64,000 bases of DNA from an uncultured Caldilinea sp. (GTDB lineage Bacteria; Chloroflexota; Anaerolineae; Caldilineales; Caldilineaceae), in the NCBI RefSeq assembly GCF_937128415.1, contig NZ_CAKZMJ010000006.1:67039-131038 (forward strand), read 5' to 3'. Positions 1 to 15,571 of this stretch are shown one piece after another; position 1 is the first letter of the stretch, and every line of letters starts with the position of its first letter. The translations under genes were made by a program, and so were the position numbers. The notes under the pieces were generated by a model. It was given only the letters and a program-made list of their open reading frames with translations. It was not told where the DNA came from and searched no databases.

Positions 1-315
1 GATCACCTTTTTGATGATGTGGGGATAGATCGTGGCCTGATCCTTCAGGAACGTCAGCGCCGGTGGCGTGGGTCGAGGAGGACGCGGCACCGTTCCCGGC
101 GGCGTCGGCACTGTTCCTGGCGGCGTTGGCACCGTTCCCGGCGGTGGACTGGTGAAAGCGAGGAATCCTGTAGCGTCACTCGACCCGTCGGCCAGCCATC
201 CATCCAACGAGCCGGCGGATGCACCCAGGGCGACGGAAAAGGCCGCCGACGGAATCACCACCAGCGCCAACAGCAGCGCAGGCAGCAACACGAATGTTCG
301 CAACAAAAAACGCAT
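1..315 (-). CDS. secreted protein with proline-rich PPGTVPT repeats (partial)
   Basis: Only the first 105 codons are in the window; the frame is open to the left edge, so the gene is cut by the window rather than broken. The start ATG at 313-315 is preceded by a strong TAGGAGG Shine-Dalgarno. Residues 1-27 form a signal peptide (MRF, then a Leu/Val/Ala-rich core ending near AAFS). Residues about 62-85 contain three tandem copies of a 7-residue PPGTVPT-like unit followed by PRPPRPTPP, a flexible low-complexity linker. After the linker the sequence turns ordinary (LTFLKDQATIYPHIIKK). I do not recognise the family. It is transcribed divergently from def. Export is inferred from the signal peptide; function is unknown. 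Confidence 0.65.
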   Translation of the reverse strand, partial: MRFLLRTFVLLPALLLALVVIPSAAFSVALGASAGSLDGWLADGSSDATGFLAFTSPPPGTVPTPPGTVPTPPGTVPRPPRPTPPALTFLKDQATIYPHIIKKVI

Positions 316-367
316 GGAAAACCTCCTATACAGTTCGAGAAATGCGCAGGCGCGTCCCTGCAGCGAT

Positions 368-398
<31 letters not shown>

Positions 399-485
399 AT
401 CGATGGGATGTTCGCTATAGATGACGCAAAATGCCGGGGAAAGTAACGCATGGCTTGGCGCGTCCGCATCGATGCGACAAATTGT

Positions 486-514
486 TTGACAAACATCCTA
501 TAAGCCTCTACCAT
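486..514 (+). promoter_or_regulatory. putative promoter of def
   Basis: TTGACA at 486-491, a 17-bp spacer, then TACCAT at 509-514 (four of six matches to TATAAT). Transcription would start near 521, about 50 bases before the def start codon. It lies in the 256-bp gap between the divergent secreted-protein gene and def, which holds no other gene. Confidence 0.4.
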
Positions 515-571
515 TTTCTTTGATCGATAAAAGCTGGACAGAAGGGGCGTATCAACGAAGGCCTGAAACCA

Positions 572-1141
<570 letters not shown>

Positions 1142-1144
<3 letters not shown>

Positions 1145-1325
1145 GTGCGGACCCCAGCCGCACGTTCTCGATGGGATCGGGTAGGCCCTCACCCTCTGGC
1201 CCCCTCTCCCAATGCTGGGAGAGGGGGGAAGGAAGCCCCGTAGGTGCGGCTCGCAGCCGCACGTTCTTGATTGCCCACAAAACCTTGGGGAATGTGAGGA
1301 AGCGCAGCTACGAGCTGCGCCTACG
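1142..1325. repeat. dispersed palindromic intergenic repeat, copy A
   Basis: About 184 bp beginning at the def stop codon, repeated almost exactly at 1346-1531 and partly at 31052-31217. It is built from nested hairpins: an imperfect GTGCGG/CCGCAC hairpin near 1145, CCCCTCTCCCA/TGGGAGAGGGG around ATGC (near 1203-1228), a perfect GTGCGGCT-CGC-AGCCGCAC (near 1242-1262), and CGCAGCT-ACG-AGCTGCG (near 1302-1318). It has no convincing coding content. Elements of this kind are typical of non-autonomous palindromic intergenic repeats; the mobilising agent is unknown. Confidence 0.75.
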
Positions 1326-1345
1326 CGAAGGCTCCGGTTTCATCG

Positions 1346-1533
<188 letters not shown>

Positions 1534-1626
1534 GCGCCGGAATCATTTGTAAAATTCCGTTCATCTCGCCGGACGGCCGCATTCCACGAGCAAATTTTCA
1601 TCTCACGGCGGAACTCCTAAGAGATT

Positions 1627-1659
1627 GAAAAGAGGCGGGAAATTTCCCCGCCTCTTTTC
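1627..1659 (-). terminator. intrinsic terminator of the RodZ-like gene
   Basis: A perfect 13-bp inverted repeat GAAAAGAGGCGGG / CCCGCCTCTTTTC with a 7-base loop, 54 bases past the stop of the minus-strand gene. The A/T-rich stem base makes it usable in both directions. Confidence 0.75.
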
Positions 1660-1713
1660 ATGCCATGTTGAATTGTCCAAACGGCGCTTCCGACGCCGTC
1701 GTATGAGCCGCTG

Positions 1714-2904
<1,191 letters not shown>

Positions 2905-2973
2905 AAGCTTCCTTCCACTTGTGGCGGGTCAGGCGTCGTTGGGTTTGATGGCCCTGAAACGACCGACTCAGGG

Positions 2974-3006
<33 letters not shown>

Positions 3007-3074
3007 CACCCGGTGCACAAGGTTGCACACAGGCGAGGATATAACGCCGGATGGGTTGCGATGGTTCCTCCCTT

Positions 3075-4460
<1,386 letters not shown>

Positions 4461-4479
4461 CGGCTCCTCCGTAGCTCCA

Positions 4480-5439
<960 letters not shown>

Positions 5440-5466
5440 AGGAACTCCTCTGGGACGCAACCCAAA

Positions 5467-5482
5467 TGTCCGCATGCGGACA
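5467..5482. promoter_or_regulatory. perfect 16-bp palindrome, candidate operator
   Basis: TGTCCGCATGCGGACA reads identically on both strands. It sits between the predicted -10 box (5504-5509) and the GTG start of the MoxR gene, where a bound repressor would block transcription. No regulator gene is adjacent. Confidence 0.45.
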
Positions 5483-5503
5483 GACCATAGCGATGCACTA
5501 TTC

Positions 5504-5532
5504 AGTGTACATGAAACGGAGAATGCTGTAAA
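5504..5532 (-). promoter_or_regulatory. putative promoter of the MoxR-VWA operon
   Basis: On the minus strand TTTACA (5527-5532), a 17-bp spacer, and TACACT (5504-5509). The predicted start is about 60 bases upstream of the GTG codon and the 16-bp palindrome lies inside the leader. Confidence 0.45.
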
Positions 5533-5652
5533 TGAAGTTTCGTACAATTGGGGTGGGCCGCTCGGCGCATCCGTTCCGTTGGGGGCGCCAGCGTTCGCCG
5601 CGCCGATGCATACCCCGATTGCCTGAAGGGTGCAGAGCTGGGCGACAGGTTA

Positions 5653-6031
5653 GAGCGTGTTATGAATTTTGAGTCATAAAAGGAATAAAGCGTTGCGCCA
5701 TCAAAATCGCAAAGGTCACGAAATGTAGTCCAGCCAGTGTTTTGTCCAGGCACTCGTCATCCTGCACCAGCCGCCGGCAGCGAGCCATCCAGGCGAAGTT
5801 GCGTTCGACGACCCAGCGCCGAGGCAGCAAGATAAAACCACGCTTGGCGGTGAGGAGTTTGACGACTTCAAGGCGCAACCCGTACCCCGCTGCCTGTTCC
5901 TCTGTATAGCCCGGGTCAACAAAGGTCACCTTGACGGCGTCTCCGGTGGCGGCCTGCACCTGTTTGGCCAGCGCCGCCACCTGCGCCCAATCCTGCTCGT
6001 TGGCAGGCGTGACGAGCCACCTAAAGTGCAT
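5653..6031 (-). mobile_element. IS5-family insertion sequence remnant
   Basis: The left edge carries GAGCGTGTTATGAA at 5653-5666, which matches the terminal inverted repeat seen in IS5-group elements (GAGCGTGTTA-type ends). The other end and the first half of the transposase are missing. It lies in the gap between the MoxR promoter and the end of the aco operon. It can no longer transpose by itself. Confidence 0.65.
5660..6031 (-). pseudogene. IS5-family transposase, C-terminal fragment
   Basis: About 123 codons remain of a DDE transposase that is usually about 260 residues. It contains the middle signature VTPANEQDWAQVAALAKQV, the second catalytic Asp context FVDPGYT, and the C-terminal PRRWVVERNFAWMARCRRL block with the catalytic Glu. 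The N-terminal part, including the first catalytic Asp, is absent; an in-frame TGA lies just upstream of the ATG. Degradation by truncation is clear. Confidence 0.8.
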
Positions 6032-6112
6032 AACGACTTCTAGACGTCAAGACGACGTAGAGTCGCCCCGCGACGCAGCGCATTTTTCACTCGGATGACC
6101 TCTGATCCTTCT

Positions 6113-7432
6113 CTACCCTTTCAAGGCGGCCGGCTCGCCCAGCAACTGACAAACGCGCTGCAGGAAGGCGGCGGCCGGCGCGCCGTCGATAATGCGGTGG
6201 TCGACGGTCAAACTTAGGTTCATCATCCATCGCCAGAGGAGGCCTTGCGCGCTGCGCGCCAACTGTTCATAGAGCCGGCCAACGCCCAGGATTGCGGACT
6301 CCGGCGGATTCAAGATCGGCGTGAAGATGTCGACGCCGTACATGCCCAGGTTGGTCACGGTGAAGACGCCGCCGCTCATTTCGGCTTCCGTCAGTTGACC
6401 GCGGCGCGCCCGCTCACTCAACTTCCGAATCTCGGCGCTCAACGCAGGAAGCGAAAGCGCATCGGCGTTGCGCACGACGGGAACGACCAGCCCATCCTCC
6501 AGCGCCACGGCCACGCCGATGTGAATCTCTGTCAGGCGCTCGACGGCGTCTTCCGCCCAACACACCGTCATGGAAGGATGTTGCCGCAGCGCCAGCGCCA
6601 CAGCGCGCACGATCAGATCGGTGTAAGTGACGTCAAGAGCAGGTTTCCACGTTTCTCGCGCCTCCACCAAGGCAGTGACGTCCGCCTGCATGGTCATGGT
6701 GAGTTGGGCCGTGCTGTGAAGACTTTCCATCATGCGACGAGCGATGGCGCGGCGCATTGGGGTGAGCGGTTGGCGCACGACCTGCGGCGCAGCGGTTGGC
6801 GTCTGCACCGTGCGCGCTTCGATCGCCGCCTGCACATCTTGCTCCACAATGCGCCCTCCCGGCCCGCTGCCTCGCAAGGTCGAGAGATCGACGTCGTGTT
6901 CACGCGCCATGCGTTTCGCAATCGGCGTGGCCCGCACCTCTTGAGGTGGAGAGACGGTGAGCGGCTGTGCAGGGGGTGTTGCGTCGCTTCGCAACTGAGC
7001 AACGCGTCGGACATCCTCTTCGGTGATGCGCTCCCCGTTGGCAGGGATCACGTGCGCCAGCTCGACCCCTAACTCTCGAGCCAGCCGACGCGCCGCCGGC
7101 GATGCAGGGAATGTTGAGGCTGCAGGCGCCGCTGTCTGCGCTGCCTCTGTCGACGGGGCGGCGCTCGGCGCTTCCTCAATGCGTGCAGCCTCATCGGACA
7201 ACAGCAGGATCGCCAGCCTCTGCCCCTGGCGTATCACCGCGTCGCGCGGGGCGAGAATTTGTAGAAGACTCCCGTCGACCGGCGACTCCACCTCGGTGCT
7301 CACCTTATCGAACTGCACTTCTAACAAAGGCTCGCCCTTGCGAACCGGCGCGCCTTCACGCTTGAACCAGGCGACCACGATGCCTTCCTCGGCCTTGCTC
7401 CCGATGGGAGGAAGCGTCAACTCGTAGGGCAT
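6113..7432 (-). CDS. acoC: 2-oxo acid/acetoin dehydrogenase E2, dihydrolipoamide acetyltransferase
   Basis: 439 residues. Order of domains: lipoyl domain (1-80) with the lipoyl-lysine K43 in EVQFDKVSTEV; two peripheral subunit-binding domains (ARRLARELGVELAHV near 111 and AKRMAREHDVDLSTLRGSG near 173), which is one more than most acetoin E2 enzymes; then the catalytic acyltransferase domain (about 215-435) with the DHRIIDG active-site motif near the end. It transfers the acetyl group from the E1 product to CoA. It starts four bases after acoB stops and is the last gene of acoXABC. The E3 subunit that would reoxidise lipoamide is not encoded here and must be supplied from elsewhere. Confidence 0.88.
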   Translation of the reverse strand: MPYELTLPPIGSKAEEGIVVAWFKREGAPVRKGEPLLEVQFDKVSTEVESPVDGSLLQILAPRDAVIRQGQRLAILLLSDEAARIEEAPSAAPSTEAAQTAAPAASTFPASPAARRLARELGVELAHVIPANGERITEEDVRRVAQLRSDATPPAQPLTVSPPQEVRATPIAKRMAREHDVDLSTLRGSGPGGRIVEQDVQAAIEARTVQTPTAAPQVVRQPLTPMRRAIARRMMESLHSTAQLTMTMQADVTALVEARETWKPALDVTYTDLIVRAVALALRQHPSMTVCWAEDAVERLTEIHIGVAVALEDGLVVPVVRNADALSLPALSAEIRKLSERARRGQLTEAEMSGGVFTVTNLGMYGVDIFTPILNPPESAILGVGRLYEQLARSAQGLLWRWMMNLSLTVDHRIIDGAPAAAFLQRVCQLLGEPAALKG

Positions 7433-7436
7433 CGGC

Positions 7437-8447
7437 TCACCCCATCATGCTGCGCACGGTCGCGGCAATTCGCTCGGCGCTCGGCAACACAAACTGTTCG
7501 AGCGGGCGACTGTACGGAATGGGCACGTCGGGCACCGCCAGGCGACGGATCGGTGCATCGAGATAGTCGAGCGCCTCCTCGGCGACGATCGCAGCGATCT
7601 CTCCTGTCATGCCGAAACTGTGATAATCCTCATCCACGACCAGCAAGCGATGGGTCTTCTTGACCGAATTCACCACCGCCTCCTTGTCGAGCGGCACCAG
7701 CGTGCGCAGGTCGATCACCTCCGCCTCGACACCCTCTTTCGCCAGCTCTTCAGCGGCGTCCAGAGCGCGATGCACCATCATCGCCAGGCTGACGATGGTC
7801 ACATCTTTGCCCGTGCGTTTGACGTCGGCCTGGCCAAAAGGAATTGTATAGGGCGCTTCAGGCACCGGCGTCACCGAACGAGGGTGATATTTCATCCAGC
7901 CCAGGCCCATCAAACCTTTGTGGAAGAAATACATGACAGGGTTGTCGTCGCGGATCGCCGAGATCATCAGCCCTTTGGCGTCGTAGGCGGTGGAGGGCAC
8001 GACGATTTTCAACCCAGGCACATGGGCGAACAGACCATACAGACACTGGGAGTGTTGCGCAGCGTCGTTGTACCCGCCGCCGATGGCGGTTGTGAGCACG
8101 ACAGGGTAGCGCGCATGGCCGCCGGACATGTAGGTGTTCTTGGCCAGATGGTTGTAGATTTGATCCATGCAGACGCCGAAGAAATCCACGAACATCAGCT
8201 CGACGATCGGGCGCATTCCTTCAGCCGCGGCTCCGGTGGCGGCCCCGATGAACGCCGTCTCGGAAATCGGCGTGTCCATCACCCGCTCGGGGCCATATTT
8301 GTCGTACAACCCTTGCGTGGCGCCAAAGATGCCGCCATAGACGCCGACGTCCTCGCCCATCACAAAAACGCGTTCGTCGCGCTCCATCTCCTGATCGATC
8401 GCCTCGGCGATCGCCTTGGCCATCGTCAATTCTCGTTCGTTTGTCAT
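7437..8447 (-). CDS. acoB: acetoin/2-oxo acid dehydrogenase E1 beta subunit
   Basis: 336 residues from the ATG at 8447, which has AGGGAG about 9 bases upstream; an upstream TTG overlapping acoA is less likely. Transketolase-type pyrimidine-binding domain at the N-terminus (GEDVGVYGGIFGATQGL, ISETAFIGAATGAA with the catalytic Glu) and transketolase C-terminal domain (about 205-325). It forms the alpha2beta2 thiamine-diphosphate E1 with the acoA product. It lies between acoA and acoC in the same direction with short gaps (20 and 4 bases). The sequence alone does not separate acetoin from pyruvate or branched-chain substrates; the adjacent acoX gene favours acetoin. Confidence 0.9.
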   Translation of the reverse strand: MTNERELTMAKAIAEAIDQEMERDERVFVMGEDVGVYGGIFGATQGLYDKYGPERVMDTPISETAFIGAATGAAAEGMRPIVELMFVDFFGVCMDQIYNHLAKNTYMSGGHARYPVVLTTAIGGGYNDAAQHSQCLYGLFAHVPGLKIVVPSTAYDAKGLMISAIRDDNPVMYFFHKGLMGLGWMKYHPRSVTPVPEAPYTIPFGQADVKRTGKDVTIVSLAMMVHRALDAAEELAKEGVEAEVIDLRTLVPLDKEAVVNSVKKTHRLLVVDEDYHSFGMTGEIAAIVAEEALDYLDAPIRRLAVPDVPIPYSRPLEQFVLPSAERIAATVRSMMG

Positions 8448-8467
8448 CGTTGCATCTCCCTGTCGTT

Positions 8468-9457
8468 TCAAGATACAAACACATCTTCGAGCGCGCTTTC
8501 CGGCGCAGGATAGGGACTCTGACGCGCAAATGCGAAGGCGGCGTCGACGTCCGCCTTCGCGGCCTCACGCGCAGCATCCAGGTCGGACTGAGTCGCAAAG
8601 CCCTGTTCCAACAGTTGCTTTCCGAATCGCAGGATCGGATCGTTGGCGCGCAAGGTCGGCACCTCGTCCTTGGGACGATACAGCTCCGGATCGCCCTGAA
8701 AGTGGCCGTAGAGGCGGTCGGTCTTCACCTCGATCAGGCTGGGGCCTTCGCCCCGTCGGGCGCGCTGCACCGCCTCTCCGACGACCTCGTAGACGGCCAA
8801 CACGTCGTTTTCGTCTACGCGCACACCGGGAATGCCGTAGCCCGCTGCGCGCTGGCTGTTGTCGGGAATGGCGGTGGACTGGCGTTTGGAGACCGAGATC
8901 GCCCACGAGTTGTCCTCGATGATGAAGATCACCGGCAGCTTCCAGAGCGCAGCCAGATTCAGCGCTTCATGGAACGATCCTTGATTCGCCGCGCCTTCGC
9001 CGGCGAAGGCGACCGCCACCCAGTCCTTGCCCATCTTTTTGGCGGCGAGCGCGGCGCCGCAGGCGGGTGGGAAGCTGGCGCCGACGATGCCGCTGCAGCT
9101 GAACTTGTGTTCGACGTCGAAGAGATGCATGTGGCCGCCCTTCCCCTTGCCGAGGCCGGTCGCTTTGCCAAAGATCTCGGCGGCCAGCTTGTTTAGCTCG
9201 ATGCCTTTGGCAATGGCAAAGTGATGCGGCCGATGCGTGCCGACAACGGTGTCCTCCTTGCGCAAATGCATGCACGCGCCGACGGCGACCGGCTCCTGTC
9301 CGGCGGCGAGATGCATCTCGCCCGGCACAGGTCCAGAGCCAATGTCAAACGCAGGCGTCTTTCCTTCCATGTAGGCGGCTGCCATCTCATCTTCAAAATG
9401 ACGGATGGTCCACATCTGCCGATACATGGTCAGCAGTTGCTCTTTGGTCAGGTTCAT
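8468..9457 (-). CDS. acoA: acetoin/2-oxo acid dehydrogenase E1 alpha subunit
   Basis: 329 residues from the second of two nearby ATGs. The GGAGG Shine-Dalgarno abuts the first ATG (9463) but is correctly spaced, six bases, from the one at 9455-9457. The thiamine-diphosphate motif runs from GEGAANQGS through IIEDNSWAIS. The phosphorylation-loop region and the MYRQMWTIRHFEDE start are typical of the E1 alpha family. With the acoB product it decarboxylates or cleaves the substrate and passes the acetyl unit to lipoamide on E2. Second gene of acoXABC, 33 bases downstream of acoX. Confidence 0.9.
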   Translation of the reverse strand: MNLTKEQLLTMYRQMWTIRHFEDEMAAAYMEGKTPAFDIGSGPVPGEMHLAAGQEPVAVGACMHLRKEDTVVGTHRPHHFAIAKGIELNKLAAEIFGKATGLGKGKGGHMHLFDVEHKFSCSGIVGASFPPACGAALAAKKMGKDWVAVAFAGEGAANQGSFHEALNLAALWKLPVIFIIEDNSWAISVSKRQSTAIPDNSQRAAGYGIPGVRVDENDVLAVYEVVGEAVQRARRGEGPSLIEVKTDRLYGHFQGDPELYRPKDEVPTLRANDPILRFGKQLLEQGFATQSDLDAAREAAKADVDAAFAFARQSPYPAPESALEDVFVS

Positions 9458-9490
9458 TTTCATCCTCCACTTCTGAACATAGGGCCCATT

Positions 9491-10513
9491 TCACGAAGAT
9501 CGCGATGCCTTCCCGTCGGTGGGGAGGGATTCACGGATAAAGGCGCCCACAGCAGCCGCATAGCTCAACGTCCGTCGAATCTCGATGACGCGCGGCCCAG
9601 AGGCGGTCACGCACAGTTCGATCGGCTCACCCGCCTTCAGCGTGACCTTGCGTTCGCCGTCGAGTGCAATGAGGGCGGGAGCGCAGTCCACCACGACGAT
9701 GCGCTCTCCCAGCCGCACGCGGCGGTGCGCCGCCACCTTCACCGCATGGATCACGCCGGGCGCAACCGGCGCCAAGACTTCGCAGCCGCCCTCGCCCATC
9801 TCAACGTACAGGCCTTCGTCCGCGGCGAGCGGCGTCGCCTCCAAATAGCCGCCGATAGCCGAGAGGCCGATGTTCCAGGGTTCGGCGCGGGTGAACAAAG
9901 CCATTTTCACCTCGTCGAGGCGCCACACTGCGCGCGAGGCAATGAACCGTTCTCGATAAACGACGGCGTCGACCAGAGCGATCTCTTCGAGCGTTCCTCC
10001 GCGCCACAGATCGATGCGCTTGGTGGAAGTCGTCGCTACTTCCAGAGGAACCACACCCATGGCCGTCAGCCCGGCGGCAAGGCCGGCAAGCGTGCCTTCG
10101 ACCATGACCGGAAACGCGTTGTTGGTGCCGGTGGAGATCGGCATCAGGGGGATGGCGCCGCACGCCTTTGCGACGGCGCGGTTGGTGCCATCGCCGCCAA
10201 GCGTGATCAGCGTGCGCGCGCCGGCTTCGACCATGCGGGCGGCGGCCTCGACGGAGTCGCCTTCCTCAAAGCGAGGCGACATTTCGACAAATCGCACCTC
10301 CAGATTGAGGCGCAGGGCGTCGAGCGCCTTCCGACCGATGCCGTAGGCGTCCGGCATGATCCAGGCCTTCCTCACGCCCACCGCCTCCAGCCCCATGAGG
10401 ACGCGGCGCACGATGTTGACCTTCTCGTTATTGTCGAAGACCGATGCGTGCGCCACCAGACGGCGAATGTCACGACCGGCCGCTGGATTGGCAATGATGC
10501 CAACGACCGTCAT
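9491..10513 (-). CDS. acoX: AcoX, NAD kinase-like protein of the acetoin operon
   Basis: 340 residues. N-terminal ATP-NAD kinase fold with the GGDGTNRAV nucleotide-binding loop (about residues 108-116) and the STGTNNAFPV motif. The second half matches AcoX proteins rather than the polyphosphate NAD kinases. AcoX is encoded first in acoXABC operons of acetoin utilisers, and the order acoX-acoA-acoB-acoC here is exactly that, which is the main reason for calling the operon acetoin rather than pyruvate dehydrogenase. Its biochemical role is not settled. The ATG has only a weak ribosome-binding site. No acoR or acoL lies beside it. Confidence 0.82.
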   Translation of the reverse strand: MTVVGIIANPAAGRDIRRLVAHASVFDNNEKVNIVRRVLMGLEAVGVRKAWIMPDAYGIGRKALDALRLNLEVRFVEMSPRFEEGDSVEAAARMVEAGARTLITLGGDGTNRAVAKACGAIPLMPISTGTNNAFPVMVEGTLAGLAAGLTAMGVVPLEVATTSTKRIDLWRGGTLEEIALVDAVVYRERFIASRAVWRLDEVKMALFTRAEPWNIGLSAIGGYLEATPLAADEGLYVEMGEGGCEVLAPVAPGVIHAVKVAAHRRVRLGERIVVVDCAPALIALDGERKVTLKAGEPIELCVTASGPRVIEIRRTLSYAAAVGAFIRESLPTDGKASRSS

Positions 10514-10614
10514 GTCTTTAAACTTTCTTTATCAGGCCCGGCGCCGGGCAGCATCGCTGCGCTCAACGATGACCGGGCGGTTCAATTGCGTAGTGCGGAT
10601 GCGGGAATTTTTTC

Positions 10615-10644
10615 ATTGTAATGATGGCAAAAGGGGATTGTCAA
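10615..10644 (-). promoter_or_regulatory. putative sigma-70-type promoter of acoXABC
   Basis: On the minus strand TTGACA (10639-10644), an 18-bp spacer, and TACAAT (10615-10620). This predicts a leader of about 95 bases before acoX. No sigma-54 -24/-12 element, common for aco operons, was found. The rest of the gap to 10,799 holds only four degenerate ACCTAATA-type 11-14-bp tandem units near 10,742-10,793. Confidence 0.5.
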
Positions 10645-10799
10645 ATCTGGAAAGAGATATAAAAACGGGATGGCGCCTGAATCTATTACTGCCGCCCACG
10701 AAGCAACCTTTGAAGCGCATCGACCTGATTAACCTTGACTACACCTAATAAGAGACCTAATAGGAGGGACCTAACATGAGGAATCTAACATAAGGGCAG

Positions 10800-13439
<2,640 letters not shown>

Positions 13440-13478
13440 GGAGAGCCTCGTCTGCTTGCTGGTATAAAAAGTTTTGTT

Positions 13479-14549
13479 TCACATTCGATGCGTCGGTTGA
13501 GGCGCCGACGGATGAAAACATTCGAAGCGAGTAAATTTGTATGCAAATTCTGGGAAGGGAGACAGTTCCGCAAAAACGTGGCGCACAACGTTTTCCAATA
13601 AAACAGGAGACGATTGTACGCGAGCGTTGAACACGAACGTCAACCGAGAGGCGTTTTGCCCCGTCGATTTCGAATCCCATCGAACCGGACCTCCAGATTC
13701 GGTGAGGCTCGCCTTGTAGCTTTCATTGTTTTCCGTGCGAAAATAGATTTTCAAATGGGCTATTGGCGCGTTATAGGCGCTCAGAGCGTTATCCATCATA
13801 TGCAGGAAATGGGTGGCCCAGTTGCATGGAGAAAACTTCTGATTCGACGTAAGTTCGCCAACTGCATTCAGCCACCCCAGAGCGGCTTCCCCTGCTGCAT
13901 ATGTTGCATAGTCGACATCGAGTCTTTTGGCGGCGCCGGTGGTTGAAGTGAGCGCAAAATCCAGCCACGCGTCCACGCCTTCACCGGTTACGGCGGAAAG
14001 AGGAAAAATTTTATCGACGCCGTATCTTTCGGCCAGAACTTGGAATGATTCTCTTGTTTCTGCAGCCGCCGGAACGTCCTGTTTTGTCAAAACGAGCACT
14101 TCAGCTTCATGGAGCTGCTGACGAAACAGATAGTGAACTTCGCCGGAGAAACGTTCGATGTTGCGCAAAGGGTCATACGCTACCGTGAGGGGAGCGATGT
14201 GATAGGTCGAAGCGCGTTGCGCAAGCAATGGGCGAATTACGGTGGAGAGGATATCCGTACAACTTCCAACAGCCTCGGCAAATATAACGTCGGGGCTCAC
14301 CTGACAGACCATCTCATCTAGCGCCTTCAGGAGGTCTGGGTATCGACAACAAAAACATCCTCCCCCCACTTCGGCGACGGCAAGCGGGGCTTGCCTGAGC
14401 AAAGCTGTGTCGACCAATTCACTCCCTTGATCGTTTGTGATGAGCCCAACACAGAACCCGCGCGATATCAATTTTTGAGCGGATGTCAACGCTAAGGTTG
14501 TCTTCCCAGCACCTAAAAATCCACCGAGTAAAATCAAATGAGGCGCCAT
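13479..14549 (-). CDS. G3E family GTPase (CobW/UreG-like)
   Basis: 356 residues from ATG 14549; a TTG eight codons upstream is possible and neither has a clear Shine-Dalgarno. Walker A GGFLGAGKT (residues 9-17), the metal-binding CxCC motif within GGGCFCCR (about 68-75), and the guanine-specificity motif LTKQD. A divergent C-terminal domain follows (about 220-356). G3E GTPases are metallochaperones or help insert cofactors. It lies between the permease and the GH116 gene of a sugar operon, where a metallochaperone is unexpected. GH116 enzymes are not known to need a delivered metal. Either the hydrolase or an unseen partner depends on it, or it has another role. Confidence 0.82.
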   Translation of the reverse strand: MAPHLILLGGFLGAGKTTLALTSAQKLISRGFCVGLITNDQGSELVDTALLRQAPLAVAEVGGGCFCCRYPDLLKALDEMVCQVSPDVIFAEAVGSCTDILSTVIRPLLAQRASTYHIAPLTVAYDPLRNIERFSGEVHYLFRQQLHEAEVLVLTKQDVPAAAETRESFQVLAERYGVDKIFPLSAVTGEGVDAWLDFALTSTTGAAKRLDVDYATYAAGEAALGWLNAVGELTSNQKFSPCNWATHFLHMMDNALSAYNAPIAHLKIYFRTENNESYKASLTESGGPVRWDSKSTGQNASRLTFVFNARVQSSPVLLENVVRHVFAELSPFPEFAYKFTRFECFHPSAPQPTHRM

Positions 14550-14659
14550 GTTAAGATGAGCTTTTGATTTCAAAAAATGAGGAAGGGCATCCGCCTGTGT
14601 TCTCAGGAGACGTCAAGCCTTACTCTCGTGAGGACAATATCAGCCATCCTCTTTTACAT

Positions 14660-15550
14660 TCACCCTTTTAGACCGGTGACCGCTATCCCTCGAATCACAA
14701 AGCGCTGAGCCATTAAGAAAAAGAGAAGCACAGGTAAAATCGAAATCATGACCGCTGCAAGCACATGAGCGCGGTTGCCCGTTCCCATGTAACCGCTCAA
14801 CATCACAATTGCAATTGGAAAGGTGTAGTTGTCCCAACTTCGTAAGTAGAGGATTGGCCCTAAAAAGTTATTCCACGAACCCAGGAACGTAAAGATTGCC
14901 AGCGCCGACAAGGCTGGGCCTACAAGCGGCAAGGCAATCTGCCAGTACATTCTCCAATAGCCGGCTCCGTCAATTTTGGCGGCGTCGAACAATTCAGAGG
15001 GAATCCCCATAAATGCTTGCCGCAGCAGAAAAACGCCGAAAGCGCTTGTTGTGGCGGGCAAAATCAAAGCCCAGTGACTATCCAAGAGGCCGAGCATTCG
15101 GATTAGAATAAACGTGGGGATCATGATAACCGTCGCCGGAACCATGAGCGACGAGAGAAAAAGAAAGAAAATAAGATCGCGTCCCGGATAGCGAAGGCGT
15201 GCAAATGAGAAAGCCGCCATCGAGCAAGTGAGCAACTGCGCCAAAGTTGTAATCAGCGCAATTTTTAGGCTATTCCAGAAGAAAAGCAGAAAATTGATCT
15301 GCGGTGAATTGATCACAGCGAGATAATTCTGCCAATGGAAAGATGTAGGCCAGAAATCCGGCGGCAATTTGAAAGATTCCGAAGGATTGCGAAGCGATGT
15401 GGCGAGAATCCAGCTGATCGGTGCGAATTCAATAATCGCCATCACGATTAAAAAGGTCCATATGACGGTCTCCCCCAGAAAAACTCGGAACGTCTGAAAA
15501 AATCTCGAAATTCTGGAAAGATGGGGTGAAGCATCCTGGAGCATCGACAT
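14660..15550 (-). CDS. carbohydrate ABC transporter permease (MalG type)
   Basis: 296 residues with six predicted membrane helices and the EAA loop ELFDAAKIDGAGYWRMYWQI followed by ALPLVGPAL, which docks the ATPase. Typical CUT1 inner permease. It starts 21 bases after the first permease gene ends. No ATPase gene is in the operon; CUT1 systems often share a MsmK/MalK-type ATPase encoded elsewhere. Confidence 0.92.
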   Translation of the reverse strand: MSMLQDASPHLSRISRFFQTFRVFLGETVIWTFLIVMAIIEFAPISWILATSLRNPSESFKLPPDFWPTSFHWQNYLAVINSPQINFLLFFWNSLKIALITTLAQLLTCSMAAFSFARLRYPGRDLIFFLFLSSLMVPATVIMIPTFILIRMLGLLDSHWALILPATTSAFGVFLLRQAFMGIPSELFDAAKIDGAGYWRMYWQIALPLVGPALSALAIFTFLGSWNNFLGPILYLRSWDNYTFPIAIVMLSGYMGTGNRAHVLAAVMISILPVLLFFLMAQRFVIRGIAVTGLKG

Positions 15551-15571
15551 GGGAAACTCACTTTCCAGGCG

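Noticed and set aside
9221..10621. Long open frame on the plus strand (466 codons)
   Set aside because: It is antisense to acoX and the start of acoA, which carry clear family motifs; high GC makes long shadow frames.
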